From: Atrichornis clamosus
Taxonomy: Eukaryota; Chordata; Aves; Passeriformes; Menuridae
Length of the DNA stretch: 64,000 nt
NCBI GenBank assembly: GCA_013400975.1
Contig: WBMZ01008929.1
Coordinates: forward strand, 217 to 64,216
Direction of reading: 5' to 3'
Positions 12,701 to 27,700 of the stretch are shown in pieces. Each line of letters opens with the position of its first letter. The first letter of the stretch is position 1. A program made the translations under genes and the position numbers. The notes beneath the pieces are model-generated. The model worked only from the letters and a program-made list of their open reading frames with translations, did not search any database and was not told where the DNA came from.

Positions 12701-15700
12701 AGCCTGGTCTTAAACACCTCCAGGGATGGGAAGTCCACAACCTCTCTGGGAACCTGTTCTGTGCCTTACTACCCTTATAGTAAAGAAATTCTTCCTAATA
12801 CCTATCTAAACCTAACCTCATTCAGCTCAAGGCCATTTCCCCCTTGTCTTATCACTACATGGCCTTGTAAGTAGTCCTTCTCCAGTTTTCTTATAAGCCC
12901 TTTATAGATTCTGGAAGGAATTAATTTAAAAGTTGTTCATACTATAAGTTTCCTGTTATTTCCTTTCAGTCCCATCCTTTCTGTAGCAGGTGTGATGTTA
13001 AGATCTGAATATAACCAACAAACACAAAGAATGGTATTGCCTAGGCATGTGCTTTAGGCAGCTATATGAAAAAAACCCAAACAAAAAACCAAAAAACGCC
13101 TTTTTTTGTAAGGGTGGTCAAACACTGGCATATGATGTCCAGAGAATTTGTGGAGTCTTCCCCTGTGGACATATTCAAAGCCCATGATTCAGGGTAACTG
13201 TGCCTTCCTGATCCTGCTTGGATGGGATGAACTCCAGAGGTCTCTTACAATCTCAACTATTTTTTATTTACTGTCTTTTCTCACTTTTGTATTCACTAAA
13301 CATTCAAACCCAAAGAGAAAGGTGCTGTTATTGTACCTTTTCATGTAACATAGATTCAATTATGAGTCCCCATAGGTCCGTGAAACACAGCTGATGTCCT
13401 TCCTGTTTCCTCTGGCACATCTCTTTCAGATAGTATTTCAGACGATCAGGGGCAAAACAAGTAACAAACTTATTTTTAAGCACATGCTTTCGGGCATCAT
13501 TGAGTGTTTCCTTAAGATCCTTTTGGGACCAGTCAGGATCTTCATACAAGTTTGACATGGTCCTAAAACAAAGAAAAACAACAAAAAAAATCCCACAAAG
13601 AAAAGTGTGAGTTCTGAAGCCAAGCTTTGGGAAGTAATTGAGGCTTGTGTATTACGTCTTAATTTGCATGAAAAAACACTGTATGTGAGGTACCGTCCAC
13701 ATATTAAATTAATTCCAAATATGGGGAAATACCAACTGAAAGAAGCAAAAAAAAAAAAAAAGAAAAAAGTCATAGCAGTAAAAGAAAGCCTATTCTTGAT
13801 AGTAGAGATCATACAACCCTTCAGGTCACTTCTTGATGTCATATAGAGAAAATTCCTGTGAAGACTTTACTTATCTTGGTCTTACCATGTTGTGCCAGAT
13901 AAACCAGTGATGTATGAGACACAGTCCAAGACATTCATTTCCTGCACACTGAGAAGGTGAGCGTACATGGCTGTCAGAGCTCTCGTTCCACCACCTGTTG
14001 TCATGATTGCCACCACAGGTACCTGCTCAATCCCAAAATACATGCATTTAGTGACACGGTCTGAGAAGGGAGAGAGACATCTCTGATTAGAAAGTTACAA
14101 CACTGATAAATTCTGCATGCCCACATGCATCCAATATGAAGAAAAATCTGAATTAATAATGGAGCATATAAGGAGTAAGAAATACTTCATATTTCCCTCT
14201 GACAAGCAGCTCTGCATTAGAACATGAAATCCATTATCTCAAACGTCACATTTTCAGTGCTCTATTTCAAAATCATTAACACAGAGCAGCAATTAACTAG
14301 AGGAAATGGTACATTCTGCCATCTGAGTCAGATTTTTACCAGATACAATAGACCAGAAAACATTAATGCTGTCTCACATTTTCCATGTGAGGAGTAATAA
14401 CCTCTCTTTTCCTGAAGTTTGCTGAAGCCAGTTTCTACTATTGTATAGTAATTCCACAGGCCATACTAGGGAGGTCATGACTGATGGATTTAAGAGCACA
14501 GGTCAGCTCAGGACCCCTGAAACCAGAGGCTATATAACATATAACACCATCCCCTTTTACAGTTGCTGGAGGGAAAGAAAAACCGTGTTCCCTCCACCTA
14601 CCCAGTATGTACCTACAGTACTAGGTATGCAAGTGAGCTGCAATTCTTTCTGTGATCATACAGAATACCAGGGACTGGCAGTCTTAGAAAAATAATGAAT
14701 TCATAAATATGGATTGGCTCTGTTAACAGTAAAGACATCTAATGTGTGTTGGAGTGAATTAGTGTCATGTACAAATTATCAGGACAATCTGGAAAGATTT
14801 TTCTGCAGGGAAGTATAGGTGCTGCTACACTTGAGGTGAAGGAAATGGCCCATGGCTTAGTGCCAGCATTTAAAGGTAAAGTCTTGTGTCTGAATGGTCC
14901 AACTCTGCAAAAAAAGATGAAATAAGTTTAGGTCAAGACAAGAAAAGTTTATCATCTCTGCACTTGAGTTTAGGCTTCACACTGCAGTCATGTGTGCATA
15001 ATTAACAAAGAGAAATCTGATTTTCCCTTGCCTTGGAACCTCTGCTATCAATCCTCTTTGCCAAGCAAGCACACACTACAGCAGGCAATGAAGTGTGCTC
15101 TGCTCACACAACAAACGAAATAAAGTCCAGTTTTAACTGTGAGGGAATGAAGTGCTGATTGAACTGTTTAGACGTGGCCAAGATGACTATGGGGCCTAAA
15201 AGAGCCCCAAGGCTTTGGTTCTGAGAGCACCTAGCCCTTCTCCACATTATGGTGCAGACTGCTACTGAACACAAGGCTAGATTCTGTAGCTTCAAAACTA
15301 CAGGTTTTTTACAATATTTCCTACGAATACTCATTTCTTCCCTAGAATAGAGAAGTCAGCCACAGAAAAAAAGAAGTCAGCCATAATTTGTACATGAAAC
15401 TGTTTCCAGGAAAATGTGAACACCAATGCTGTGTTTTGATACTCATCTGTGCAGAAAGCAGAGAATAATTGTGTCTCAGATACCTCATCATCCTGCAAGT
15501 CCTCTTCCAGCTGGAGAATGTCCTTCAAAGCAGCTGCAACTACCTTCTTCCTCTTGCAAATGAAATCCCGTTCCTGGGCACACAGGTCAAACCCCAGGCG
15601 TACGTCTAGGTCTTCCTGGCTGGAACAAGTATCAGGTATCTTACATCACATTTGTAATCTAAGTCAGCATTTTAACTGCTTCTACTTCATAAACAGACAT

Positions 15701-18700
15701 GCCTTCACTACCAGGTCTATATAAAGCAAAGCAGGAAGATATTAAATGTTCTTGGAGAAATGTTCTGTTTGTTCTTGAAGAAAAACTGTTCATCTTCCTT
15801 TGAACAGAGAGGATTTTTTTTTTTTCTCCTTGCCAAAGATGCTTAAAATTAAATACAGCTAGAAATAACAGAATTGTTCCTTTTCAGACATAAATCCAGA
15901 ATCCTGAAGAGGGCAGTGTTTTAAAGGTGGCGTTTAAATGTTGTGCAAACTTCCACTGATACCTGTGAAATGTGTACTGTGAAGTTGTAGATTTAGATGA
16001 TCAGAAGTTCTTTTGATATTTCTAAGCACTAAATTTGTGGTTTGAAAGCTGTTATGAAAATCTTGCCTAGGTATGCTAAGAAAGAAGTTTTTAAATGACA
16101 GCTGTTAACTGTACTCATATTTCATAGCATATTTACTGAAAACTAACAGCATGATAGAAGATGCACCTGCTTTTGTGGAAGTTCTCTTCTGTTACAATAT
16201 GGCACAGAAGTAACATAGTCATCTTATAAATTTTACTAAGGCCTGAACCATATTCCAAAATACACAGTGTGTTTCCTTGGTTTAGGAGTAAGCAATCATT
16301 TGATTGAGTTTATTTGCATTGATCTCTTTGAGACGATATTAAAAAAATAAAAGCAGATACATTTATTTCAATTTTTTTCATATCTTAGAGTGGCCAGGCA
16401 CTATGATTTTGATCTCTTAGTGAAGAAACCCTTTGGGAAATGGAAAGTTTTATTTAAATTAGTTTTGAAATGTTGCTTTTATTGAAAGTCTGCATTAGAC
16501 AATAAATTGTAGAGATATCAAAGTATCTACAGTGGCTCTTACCATGTAATATTGATTGCAGCACAATATTAATAGAAAATTGGTGTGTCCTTTATGAAAC
16601 CTTTTCTTAACTCGCTGTCCCATTAAAAAACCCCTTGGCTGCTGAAAATCTTCATGTTATATACAGAGTGCACTTTATTTTATAGTCAGAAATGAGGATG
16701 GACCAGCATTCAGGACAAAGGCAGTAAGAAAGGGATTGGAACTTGATTGACAACTACCTGAATCCAAAGAACCAAGGGGAAAACCAGAGATATCTTACCA
16801 TTTTTTCACTTTAAGGCGCAAATCAAATTTTCTGTGCTGAAAATGGAAAAGGTAAAATTATGAATATTGATATTTTGTTTGGAACAGTCCTTTTCCCTCA
16901 CTCAGACTGAGACATAGATCTTTCGTGTCATCATTACATCTACAAAGCTCCGAATCTCAAAAACCAAGATTGAGTCTTAAAGTGAGATAGCTCCTCAATG
17001 TTTCAGTAGTACCCAGCGACGTGCACTGATTTAATACATTAAAGCTTTAGTATTATCATCTGTAGTCCGCATCTTCTCTCTGTTGTGAAACTCAGGTGTA
17101 GCTTGCCTGGTACTAGTTAGCTACACAAACAGCAGAAGAGCTGCAGGGCTACACCTCAACTCCCTGGAAGGGTCCACCACTAAACGTGGTTCTTGAAACC
17201 AGAGGCTCTCACATAAGAATGTCAGACACGAGGGGAAGCCAGAGAGGCTGAGCACCCCATACGTGTGGCACAGGTTTGCCTCCCGTGGCAGCGTCAGGCT
17301 GCAGCATCACCCCTCTGTCCCAGAGGCACACAGTCAACTCCAGTCTGGCTAAGAACATAGACAATAGAATGAGCACGTGGAACAGCTTAGGCTTTTTTCC
17401 TCTTGCACCTTCTCCCTTGGAGATTTCCCATTTTCTTTTGCTCCAAATAATTAATTTCATTATGCGTCGCCCTAGATTGGAGGGAGGTTAGAAAACAACT
17501 GTCTTCATATAAAGAGAAGTGTCGCTTGGTTTCTGCTTCTTGCAAATCAGAAACAATTTTTAAAAGCTTGCAAAGGAACCCCCATGGCCAGCAGACACCT
17601 ACCTCGCCAACTACTTCCCTCTCGGAGGGGAGTGACTTCAGAGGGATTGTCAGGGGGGTGCTTCTCCTCCTTGCTCCACACGACATGCAAGCACACTGAA
17701 AAGGAACATGGAGTGCTTTTTGGTTAAAACAGAAATGTTCTCCTCTTGCTGCCTACTCAGATGTAAATGTCAGGTCATGGGACTGGTCTGTGTTGTCTAC
17801 CATGTTCTGAGGTAACGTACAAAGGTGGGAAGTTTCCTCTTCTTTGTGAGTGCAACATCCAGGAAGGGTTGCTTGTATCTGGCATAGTGAAAGAAAGTGG
17901 GATCTGGGAGAGGACAGTGGGAGTCACAGCCCACTGAAACTGTCTGTGTTTCTTCAAAGGATCCTCTCACTGTAAATGTTAGCTCATTCTCTAAAACAAT
18001 GAGACAAAATGCACACACAAAGTTACTTATAAACACAAAAAAAGAAGAGGCAAAAAAAGAAGCAAAAGGTAGCTTTGAACAAATTCTTTCTCCTCTTACT
18101 TTGTGTTTGAAAAGCCATTTTCTAAAAGTTACTCAAACCCCAAACATTTCAGGTGACTGTATCATTATAATGTGCTGAGCAAGAAGTCAGATGGGAATGT
18201 GACATGAATGGGACTTTTAGACTGCTGCTTTTCTGCTGCAGTTGCATCATGACATAGTGAATGCAACCAGGTACTTTGCACTGTAAATCCTCCTCATTCC
18301 TGACCAAATAATGAGCTAAAGAAGTTCTCACTCCCCTAAAATAAGACCTGACTCTGCAGCAGATGACCCTATTTATATGAAGAGATTAGCTAATCCTGTC
18401 AGTGTGTTACGCATGCTCTGAGGTTGCCTACCAGATCCAGCCACTCAGGGGGTGTGGGCAGAGGAACTTCTAGGTTCTGGATCTCGATCAGGGCCATGTG
18501 GGAGCCAGCTGCTGAGTGGCTAACCCCTGCAAAAAATGAGGTGTTTCTGTGCATAGGCCTAAGTTTAACTGACAGAGATCCTGATGAAAGTTAAGGTCAC
18601 GGACTATCACGCCTGAGGAATTAAGCTTCTTCAGGGCTTAGCAGTACTGCAGCAGAGGTTTGCAGAATCTCAGCTTGAAGTTTAGATACCTTCTGTGTAA

Positions 18701-21700
18701 GCATCTGATGTTTTTTCTAGTCTGGTACAAGACTCCCCGTGAAGTCAGAGCTTTGAACCTATGCCTGCTGCATGACTGATTACATTCCGACTGCAAAATT
18801 TTTATGAATCACTTAAATGTAATCAATCAAAGCCATAGTATTTTGATGATGTAATTTATAGGCTTTGTTAGAGAGGGTAAAATCACCAATACTCATTTTA
18901 AGAATTAATAAGCTTACCTGAAAAACGCTTCTTTTGCATCCTGCTGTCCAAATGAACTTCCAAGCAGGCTTCTTCACGACACTACAGTGTGTGTGGTGGG
19001 GACAGAGAATTAGATAACTCACCCAGGCATCTCACCACCAGTGCTGGCAGATGTTGGAAGGGTCATTGTAGGAAAGGTCATTGCTTGAATGTGGGGGCCA
19101 CCTGTGTTGTACACTTTTGTCAGACCCAGTGAAAGCGAGAATTAATTTTATTTTCACATGGGAAGATGGTGCTATGCTATACACACTGTCATTTTCAATG
19201 GATGCAGTAAAAACAAGGGAAAATTATAATTGTCAGAAGGCTCCTCTAAGATAATGCTGGCCTCCTTAAAGATAAAGATTATAAGGGAAAGTATCACTAA
19301 AGAATAAAGACTTGCAATGTTTCCCTCACTAACATTATAGCCAGCTAGGGGAAGAAATGATGTGGGAAAGAAGACAAAAAAGCAAAACAATCTTTTACCA
19401 CTATTGCCCCATTTGTAGTGATGGTTTCAGGAGGACCATGGCTAGAAAACAAGAACAAATATGTATTTTATAAACAATGTACTCTGGATAGTGTTCTCAA
19501 CAGGACACACTATTCTCTCTAATTTTTTGCTTACTATTATTTTATTTACTCCTTCTTATTGTTTCTGGAAGTAGGCTTCCTTGACATTGATGACACATAA
19601 TGACCCAGCAGAAATTATTAAATTGCCATTAGGCACCTGGAAAATGCTCACAACAGCTTTAGCAGCACAGGTATGTCACAGGTTGGGTAGCAACATTCTC
19701 CTCAATGACTTTCCCAGAGAACACTGTCTAGAAAACCTATAGGCTACCACCGTGGGATTTGCCAGCCACCTCTGAACCAAGTAAAACAGAAATCTTAAGA
19801 GAAAGTCAGAGAATTAAAAATTCTGAACTTCTCTCTACCTCATGGCATTTTCCTTTCGTACAATTATTTGTTAATGCACACATTAAGTTTGGAAAAAGGT
19901 TGACTCTGGCTATTAAGGTGATACTGGGTCTACAGAAGGTTTCCCTGCACTAATGTAAGACTCCAAGCTGCTATTCCAATAATAACGGGGTTTTACTCAC
20001 ATGTTCTCCAACACAAACTCAACTTCCAGCTCCTCCTTCCCCTGAAATTAAAAAAAATAAGCTATCTCAATTAGTATGCGCAGAGGTTTTCAAAGTGACC
20101 TTCATTTTTGCAAGCATAGTTTCCTTTATGTTTAAATAAGTAACAATATTCTGGTTTGTGCTTGCTCTTGTCAGCATTAAAGGACAAAGGCAGCTTTTTC
20201 TTCCCCAAGGAAAAGATCTCAATTGTACTTACAGAACAAAGGCTGTTTGGTGCTTACACATCTCTCTACTAAACCTTTATATTTCACACTTCTTTCTCTG
20301 CCAGCTTCCATGTGCTGAACATGATATGCTAAGACTTGTGTTTAGTAAAATATTGTGGAAACAGGCCATTTTCATGTGCTTGTATTGTTTTCTTTTTATT
20401 GTCTCCGTGAGGATTAGATAAACTCTCTGTTTTTCTATCAGATTATTAAAAGTGGGTAGCTTCCCTAAACTTGTGTCTGTACTGGGGCTTGAGAATTTGG
20501 CTGTGATCTGTGGCAGAAGAAACCAACAGGAGTTTGAGAAGGCTATTTTGTTACTGGTGTGTGGTTTCCAGAATTTTAATAGATTTTGCTATATTTTTAC
20601 TGCCAAGCTGGTCCTGGTGGTAAAAACCAGGAGAGACAGCACACCTCTTTAAACAGAGGAGAGAGAATGGACATCAAGCTGTATTCAATGTCTGACCGAG
20701 CTCTTACCTGCGGGTTTAGTGGGAATGCTGTAAACACTCTTTCCCCAAGGGGGATTTTAGCTACATCAAAAAGCACAATTGCATGGTCATCATCATGAAT
20801 GATGTCATCATCAGAAACAGTAATTTCCAGAACATTCTGGAAATTAAAAAAAAAAAGTAAAACATCCAATTTATTAGCATCTATGAAATACAAGAAGTAT
20901 GACATTCAGCAGCTATTCCAGGTTTATGTCTGCTTTACAGAGAGGAAACAGAAAAATATTGATGAAAAAGTTTCAGAAGGAAGAGTAAGAAAGTGAGGAT
21001 AATCTGCTTTATAAGGAACAACTCTTAGTCTCATCAATTAAAGCTGAACTGAGATCTCTTTAGGGTCTTCTCTTATGCTTTTAAGCAGCTCTCACCAAAA
21101 ACGCAACCTTCCAGGGAGAACTATGGATTGCCAGAAGTCCTATATTGCTTCCTATCAACAGAAGCAATAGAGGTCACTTCATATCAGTAATCACCTTTCT
21201 AGGTCCTTGGCTTTCAGCCACCTGTTCAAGGTATCTGAGTGTAGTACAATTAGCAGCAGCAAACTGAGTAAATGTCTTAATCGTACTAGAATTTAGCAGC
21301 TTCCTGGCATTATTTCCTGCTATTATTTCATGTCCTCTCTGAAATAGATGTGTTTGTCTGTTATAGTGTATTTTTATGTTTTAATTTCTTAGTTTCTCTG
21401 TGTTGCCACTGTCATCGGTCCCATTAGCCTTCCCCAAGGAGGTCAGACTCACATTACCCATATATAACTAATAACTATCTGTTAGGATTCACATGGGTTC
21501 CAGCAAAGCCAGAACTGTTTTGCTCCAGCTTGCATAGGGAATTTTAAGTAAACTCAGAAAGGCATTAGAAGATGTGACCTCCTGTTTTGGGCTAAACTGA
21601 AAAACTCTGCATAGAGATGAGACGAAGAAGTTTTTGGTTTGTGTACCTTGACTTGTCTCTGTATCCGGAAGTAGAAAGTTTCATTCCACACAGGATTTCT

Positions 21701-24700
21701 ACAGTTTTTGATGGGTTTGGTGCAGAATATTTCATCTGAAGCAGTTGGCAGCCAGAGTCTCACATAGCAATCAGATTGGCTTACTGTAGAAACATAAGCA
21801 CAAAATATCTGGCAGAGGAAGCATGACACAAACAGTAGAGATATTGACATGCTCTGTAGCTTCAATATGGGCTAGTTCTTTCTGATAGAAATTGGCCAAA
21901 CAAGGAAAATAGAAGTAACACAGCTGGATAAAATTAATTTGTTCATCACAACACTATTTTTAATAAGCAGTGTATCCATACAATTATACAAAATCCCACA
22001 CATTAAAAGGAAAAATACAATCCTAGCTAGTGGATAGGACAGTATGTATAGCCAGGAGTCCTGTGTTGCTCTGTATCAACAAAATTTGGCAGGAGAAACT
22101 GTGAAAGAGGCAGCACAGCATGAGCTTCAGACCCTGAGAGGGATTGTGCATAAATTGTCTCTATGGCAATTTAACTTTGTGAGAAATATTAAAAGAATCA
22201 GGTCTAAGTCTGATTCAGATATTAAATGTCTGGCATACCTGGTAATTAACTCTTTATGACATAAAATTAATTATTCCAATGACCTTGATCATTGTCTCCC
22301 TAGGCGGGGTAGGACGGGAGAGGCCTACCAGCAGTACAATTGCTGCTTCAGGAGGTCAGTAGGGAGCTGCACACTCTTGCTGGTGTTTGCTGATGCCTGA
22401 AAGACCTGGAAGCTATTTCCTACTTCACATCTCTTCCCAGGAAAAATGAGATGGCAGAAAGGATTTGTGTCTTGTGGATGAAGGGAGTCAGCTTGCACTT
22501 GCTATAAGGTACCATCTCCCATAACTCCTGAATCAAGTAAACACCAAAAGGATTCTCAGACCTTGGACAGGAACATTTCCAGAGGCAACTGGAAGGGCTG
22601 ATCCATCCTGTTCTGTAAACATAGGCTTTAGTGAGAAAAGAGGAGGAGTCTGGTGCCATAGCAGTCAAGAGAGAGAACCACTTCATGTGCTGGCGAACAA
22701 ACACCTGCTGTCTGTAAGCATGGCAGAGGGCTTGAGCCAGCTCCTCAAGGTTAAAAGAGAGTTCATTCCCATGCCTTTGTTCAGGATATATTGTTTTGGG
22801 ATATTTTGCCTAAAAGTAAGGTGCTCCCTGAAATCCAAAGACCCTGTGACTGGAACATCCCCAGGGGAGGATGCCTGGCAGGCAGGGAGATTCCCAGGTA
22901 ACTCTTCATGAAAATGTGAAGGAATTTCTTGACATTGCCATGAGTTTTCTCTCAATAACGTAGTAGATTGCCTTTCTGTCTTTGAAATTATTTGCACTGA
23001 CAACATTTCAGGGTCTCAGATTTTGACATAATGGAAATGACAGGATAATATATTGACTTTGGCAATTACCAGTATAATATTCAATTTACTATGAGCAGGA
23101 GGGCTGTGCTTGCTGCTCTGTCTGGTAACTGAAACTTCTTTCCTCACTGTGCTGTCTGAGAGGCTGCTGAGCTGTGATGTGCTCATCCTGATAAATGGTA
23201 TCACTGCCTCTGAACTGCAGAGCCTGTACAATAGCCAAGAACTAAATGTGGCCTCAGGGCATCTGCACCATCCCTCCTCTCATTAATGCTTGTACCACTG
23301 CCAATCTCAAATGTTCCAAAAACATGAGTCCAGCATTCCCAAAATTGCCAAAGTGGATGAGGTGGGATACAATTTTGGAATTATTTCTGAACTGATTTGA
23401 GGCATAATTTTTCTCCCTTTTAGTTTCTAGCTATCATAGGATGTAGGAAGGACACATTTCTATATTTTTGCTGTAGCTGCAAAGGCACATTCTTTTCTTT
23501 TCCTTTCTTCTTCTTAAAGAAAACCAAAATGGTCTTGAAAATCAAAATGCTTTGCCCTTATTTTAAATCCAATTTTTCCATCACACAGTGTATAAAATAA
23601 GACTTGAGATAGAACTAAGAAAGCTGGCAGTGCTAAGTCTCTGAGCCAGCTATGAGTGGACAGCTGCAACATTTATGAATGTCTTTTGTTACTGTTTTGT
23701 CTGGATTTTAGTGATTTTCTGGAGTGTTTTCTTTGACAAAATATCTTCATGAAGCTACTTTCTAAAATTACTTTTCAATATGTGTGTTGATTTCATAAAT
23801 ATTTATGTACAATCTGCTATTGACAACGCTTTGTCAAATTGATGAAGCATAGGATAGATACATGGAAAACGAGTTGGATTAAAAACTGGTTGAACTACCA
23901 GGTTCAAGTGATTGTGATCAGCAGCACCAAGTACAGCTGGAGGCCAGCCACTCCTGGTGAACCTGAGGCTGATCCTGGGGCCAGTGCTGTTTAACATCTG
24001 TATTAACAATGAGAGTGGCAGGACAGAGTTTAGCTTCAGCACGTTTGCAGATGGAGCAAAGTGGGGGGAGTGGTTGGCACACCAGAAGGCTGTGCTGCCT
24101 TTCAGAAGGACCTGGACAGGTGGGAGGACTCAGCAACACGAGCCTCATGAAGTTCAAGGAAATGCAAAATCCTTCACGTGATGGAGTATAACCCCATGCA
24201 TCAGGATGGGCTGGGGGCAAACCATCAGGAAAGCACCTCTGCAGAGAGGGACCTGTGCATGTTGGTGGATGCCAGGCTGAACACAAGCCAGTGAGATGCC
24301 CCTGTGGCAAGCAAGGCCAACAGCTTCCCGGGCTGCATCAAAAGGAGTGTTGCCAGCCGCTGGAAAGCTGGTCCTTCCTCTCTGCTTAGCACTGGCAAGG
24401 CCACATCTCTCAGTTCTCCAGTGCAAGAGAGGTAAGGATGTGCTGGAGTGAGCCTAGCAAAAGTCCAGAGAGAAAATGGGGGAATGAAGCATCTGGTCAT
24501 TGGGGAAAAGCTGAGAGAGCTGGGACTCTTCAGCCTGAAGCTGAGAAGGCTCAGGGGGTCTTCTCAATGTCTGTAAATACCTGATCGGAGGAGAGGAAAG
24601 TAAAGAAGTCTGAGTCAGATCCTCCTCAGTGCTGCCCAGTGAAAGGTAAAAGGCAATGGACACAAAGTAAAACACAGAAAATCCCACTGAAATAGAAGTA

Positions 24701-27700
24701 AAAACTTCATTTTTACCATTAGAGTGGTCAAACACTGACACAGGTTGCCCAGAAAGGTTGTGAAGTCTCTGTCCTCGGAGATGTTTAAAACCTGCCAGGA
24801 CATGTCTCTGTGCAACCTGCTGTAGCCAACCCTGTTTAGAGCAGGGGTCTACACAATCTCCAGAAGTGCCTTCACACCTCAGCCGCTTTTTGTGATTCTG
24901 CAATAACAAGGCTAGTTGGTCACAGACAAATTACATATTATTGTTAGCAACTAGTGTGTGCAAATTTGACCTTGAAGATGAGGCGAGGTGATACCACTAG
25001 GACATTCTACCTGTGAAGAGGGACTATGCCACATGAGGTTTTGCCACAATTCATCTACACTCCGTACTGATGTGGCTAGGTAGGAAACTATGCTAGTTTT
25101 CCATAGCATTCCTGTGATTTTCTGTATTTTCCTTTAACGGAACAGACAGTATCCCCACGCTGTGACTCTAACTGAGTTTATGAATTTCTGTAGAAGTGGC
25201 AGTTCACTTGAACCCAGGCTAAACTGTGAGGCAAGCAGTGAGATAGTTGGATATCTGCTGAATACTGTAATGACTATGATACCCTCATTTTATGGGAGCC
25301 CTTGAAATAATTAACCAGCTTATATTGCTCCCTCTTATACCTGAAAAAAGTGTACAGGAGAGCTACTGAAAATGTTCCAGTTTATTCATTGCTACCTGGG
25401 AGCTAACACACACACAAAAAAAATCTATTTACATTTACTTCATGCTCTAGCTGTACCACAGTTGCTGGGCTTCATTGGCAGTTTCATACCATGCCAGGCC
25501 CTTACTTCAGTGCACATGTTGCAACTTCACTGGTGACATAGTCACCTCATGTGAATGCTGAGACATCTGAACTCACAGTCTCTTTAAAAGTCAGCACTAA
25601 GTGACCCTGATGGCCTTTTTCAATTTGTAACTTAAATCAGAAGTTGTATGATGGTGAGACTGCTTCTCATCTCTGTCTTCAAGCTAAAGATGGGTTAAAA
25701 ATAAAAGACCAAAAGAAGTTAGGAACTGCAGCCAGCTCTTTACTACTCTGTGAGAGTACAGTCCTGTGAGGTGTACCTGAAATGAACCATCATATGTTAA
25801 ATCACTCATCTCCATCACAGGTAAGGAGAAAATTACAGCCCTGAAAACCAAAGCATATAAGAAAAACTAGTCTTATAAGAACAATGAATGTAGACTACAA
25901 AATCCCATTTGTCCTGTTACTGCATTTCGCAACACCAAAATGAAGAAATAATTTTCTCCTAGTGAAATCTTTTCCACCTGCACAGACAGGTTCCCCTTAA
26001 AATTTAGTTTACTACAGTTCACCTAAAATGAGGAGGAGAACCGCTCCCATTTCTCAGTCGTTGGACATGATCTTTGGCAACGTTTTGCCTCACCAGCATG
26101 GTATGATACAAACAGTATTAAGAAGTTACCTTCCACTGTTGTCTATCTGAGAGATGATTTGAGCTCAATTCTCTACAACTATCCAGGTGCAACACTCATC
26201 TGTAAACACCAGATTACTCTCTGTAGCTTGCTTGTGGAAATAACAAAAGCAAGTAGATCTACCATGCTTAATCAGTGACATCCTTTACTAGGGATGAACA
26301 GAGTCCCCATGTGAACCACCACCCTGTCCAGCCATTTAAGCCAAGTGGAAAAGTAAGATTTTCTCCCTGAAGCAGATTCAGTGGGTGCAGTACCTGCTGC
26401 AGTCACAGCTCAAAGCTTTCTCGCCCTGGGTCATCTCTCCCTCCTGTGCCACTGTGCTCCCACCATCACTGCTTGGTTTCCTGGGATCTGGCCATTAGTG
26501 TCACCTCCACTAGCTGTACTCTTCCTGATTGCTTGCACTTACCTTCTGTAGCAAAAATAACCCCTAATGTCTCTGGAGAATGACTCTGATTTGCAAAGAC
26601 TCCAAGTGTATCGCCCCAGAACTGACTCATTTATTCTGAAGGGATAAAATAAAAGCTTCCACAAAATAATTCTCTAAGCTCCTAGAGAACAAAGTCTCTG
26701 AGCTCCTTTTTTATAAATATGCACGGTCTCTCTTCATCCAAAGATGAAAAATAAAAGGAAGATCTGAAAACAAAAGGAAGAATCAACGGAGAGAAGTGAT
26801 TGTTTTGACCTCCCAGCTAAGACTAACAGGTATCTTTCAACAGGTGTGAAATTTTCCACATGCACCTAATTTCTTCAAATCATCTCAGAGGAGTTACTGT
26901 CTCCCAGAAAAAAGTACATGTCAGCCTGAAACTCACTCCAAGTAATTTCTCACTGGGACATACAGCTCAAATTCACCTCTTCAGTCCAGGCAGAGTATTG
27001 CAAACACTCAGCACCAGTGAGGCCAAATAAGTCAAGCCAGACCTGACACCACCACTCTTCACCCCATCTGCGTTAATGGGCCTCAACATGCTCTCCAGCA
27101 GCAAAGGTCAGCTCTTGGAATGTGGAATCAGCTGGTACCCATATAGGCAGCCACAGTTTCAGAGAGCAATATTGTCACAGAGAGCTCTTTACTCAGGTCT
27201 TCAGGGTTATGTGAGATCCAGTGTAGTCCAGCAGAGTTTTGCTCTTTCATATGGCACTAAGTAGTGGTGGACAGACCACATCAGTGCACATCTGTCACCT
27301 GTGCTGTCTAAGGACCTGGGAGAGGTTTGCTGCCACTTGTGGTGCCTCAGAACAAATCCCCTCTCTTGGTGCCTGGGCTTCAGGCATGCCAGATGAGGTA
27401 GATGCCATCACTGATTGTCTGTTTGTGTACGGAGCAGGGTAAGGGTGTCAAGCTTCAGATGTGGGATTTAGGGGTTGCCATAAAACAAGTAAGCACTACT
27501 CTGCCCAGGTGTCCAGGCTGGGAGCTTGGTGCAGCTCTGTGGAGAGCAACTGGAAGGTGTTGGAGTCTATGCCACCATGGTCCTTCTCTCCCATCACCCA
27601 GCTCCTTTCTCATTCTTTTGAAAAACAATCACTAGAAGGGGTGTTAGCAGCAAGGAAAAGAGCTAATACACCATTTCCCCTGCCACCTCATCCTGGCCAG

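Larger units (their letters stand above)
3756..21646 (-). other. Introns 4-20 of copy A
   Basis: Introns between the compact exons, from 125 bp (17696-17820) to about 2.1 kb (3756-5862). Apart from the LTR, CR1 pieces and poly-A run listed, they hold two GC-rich patches (about 9890-10250 and 12020-12310) with open frames on both strands but no recognisable protein. Confidence 0.7.

Noticed and set aside
18433..18527. Exon-like segment on the minus strand with a TTTTTTGCAG acceptor and GTAGGC donor, frame ending [10 protein letters not shown]
   Set aside because: Its phases do not fit between the neighbouring exons, which already join correctly (SG|ENEL), and copy B has no equivalent.
22940..23006. 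Minus-strand frame [18 protein letters not shown] resembling a first C2 strand
   Set aside because: It lacks a fitting donor and the QAD loop, and the true strand is on the exon at 30861-30933 with matching phase. Treated as chance.
24454..24909. 151-codon open frame on the minus strand
   Set aside because: Antisense to the CR1 element and not a gene.
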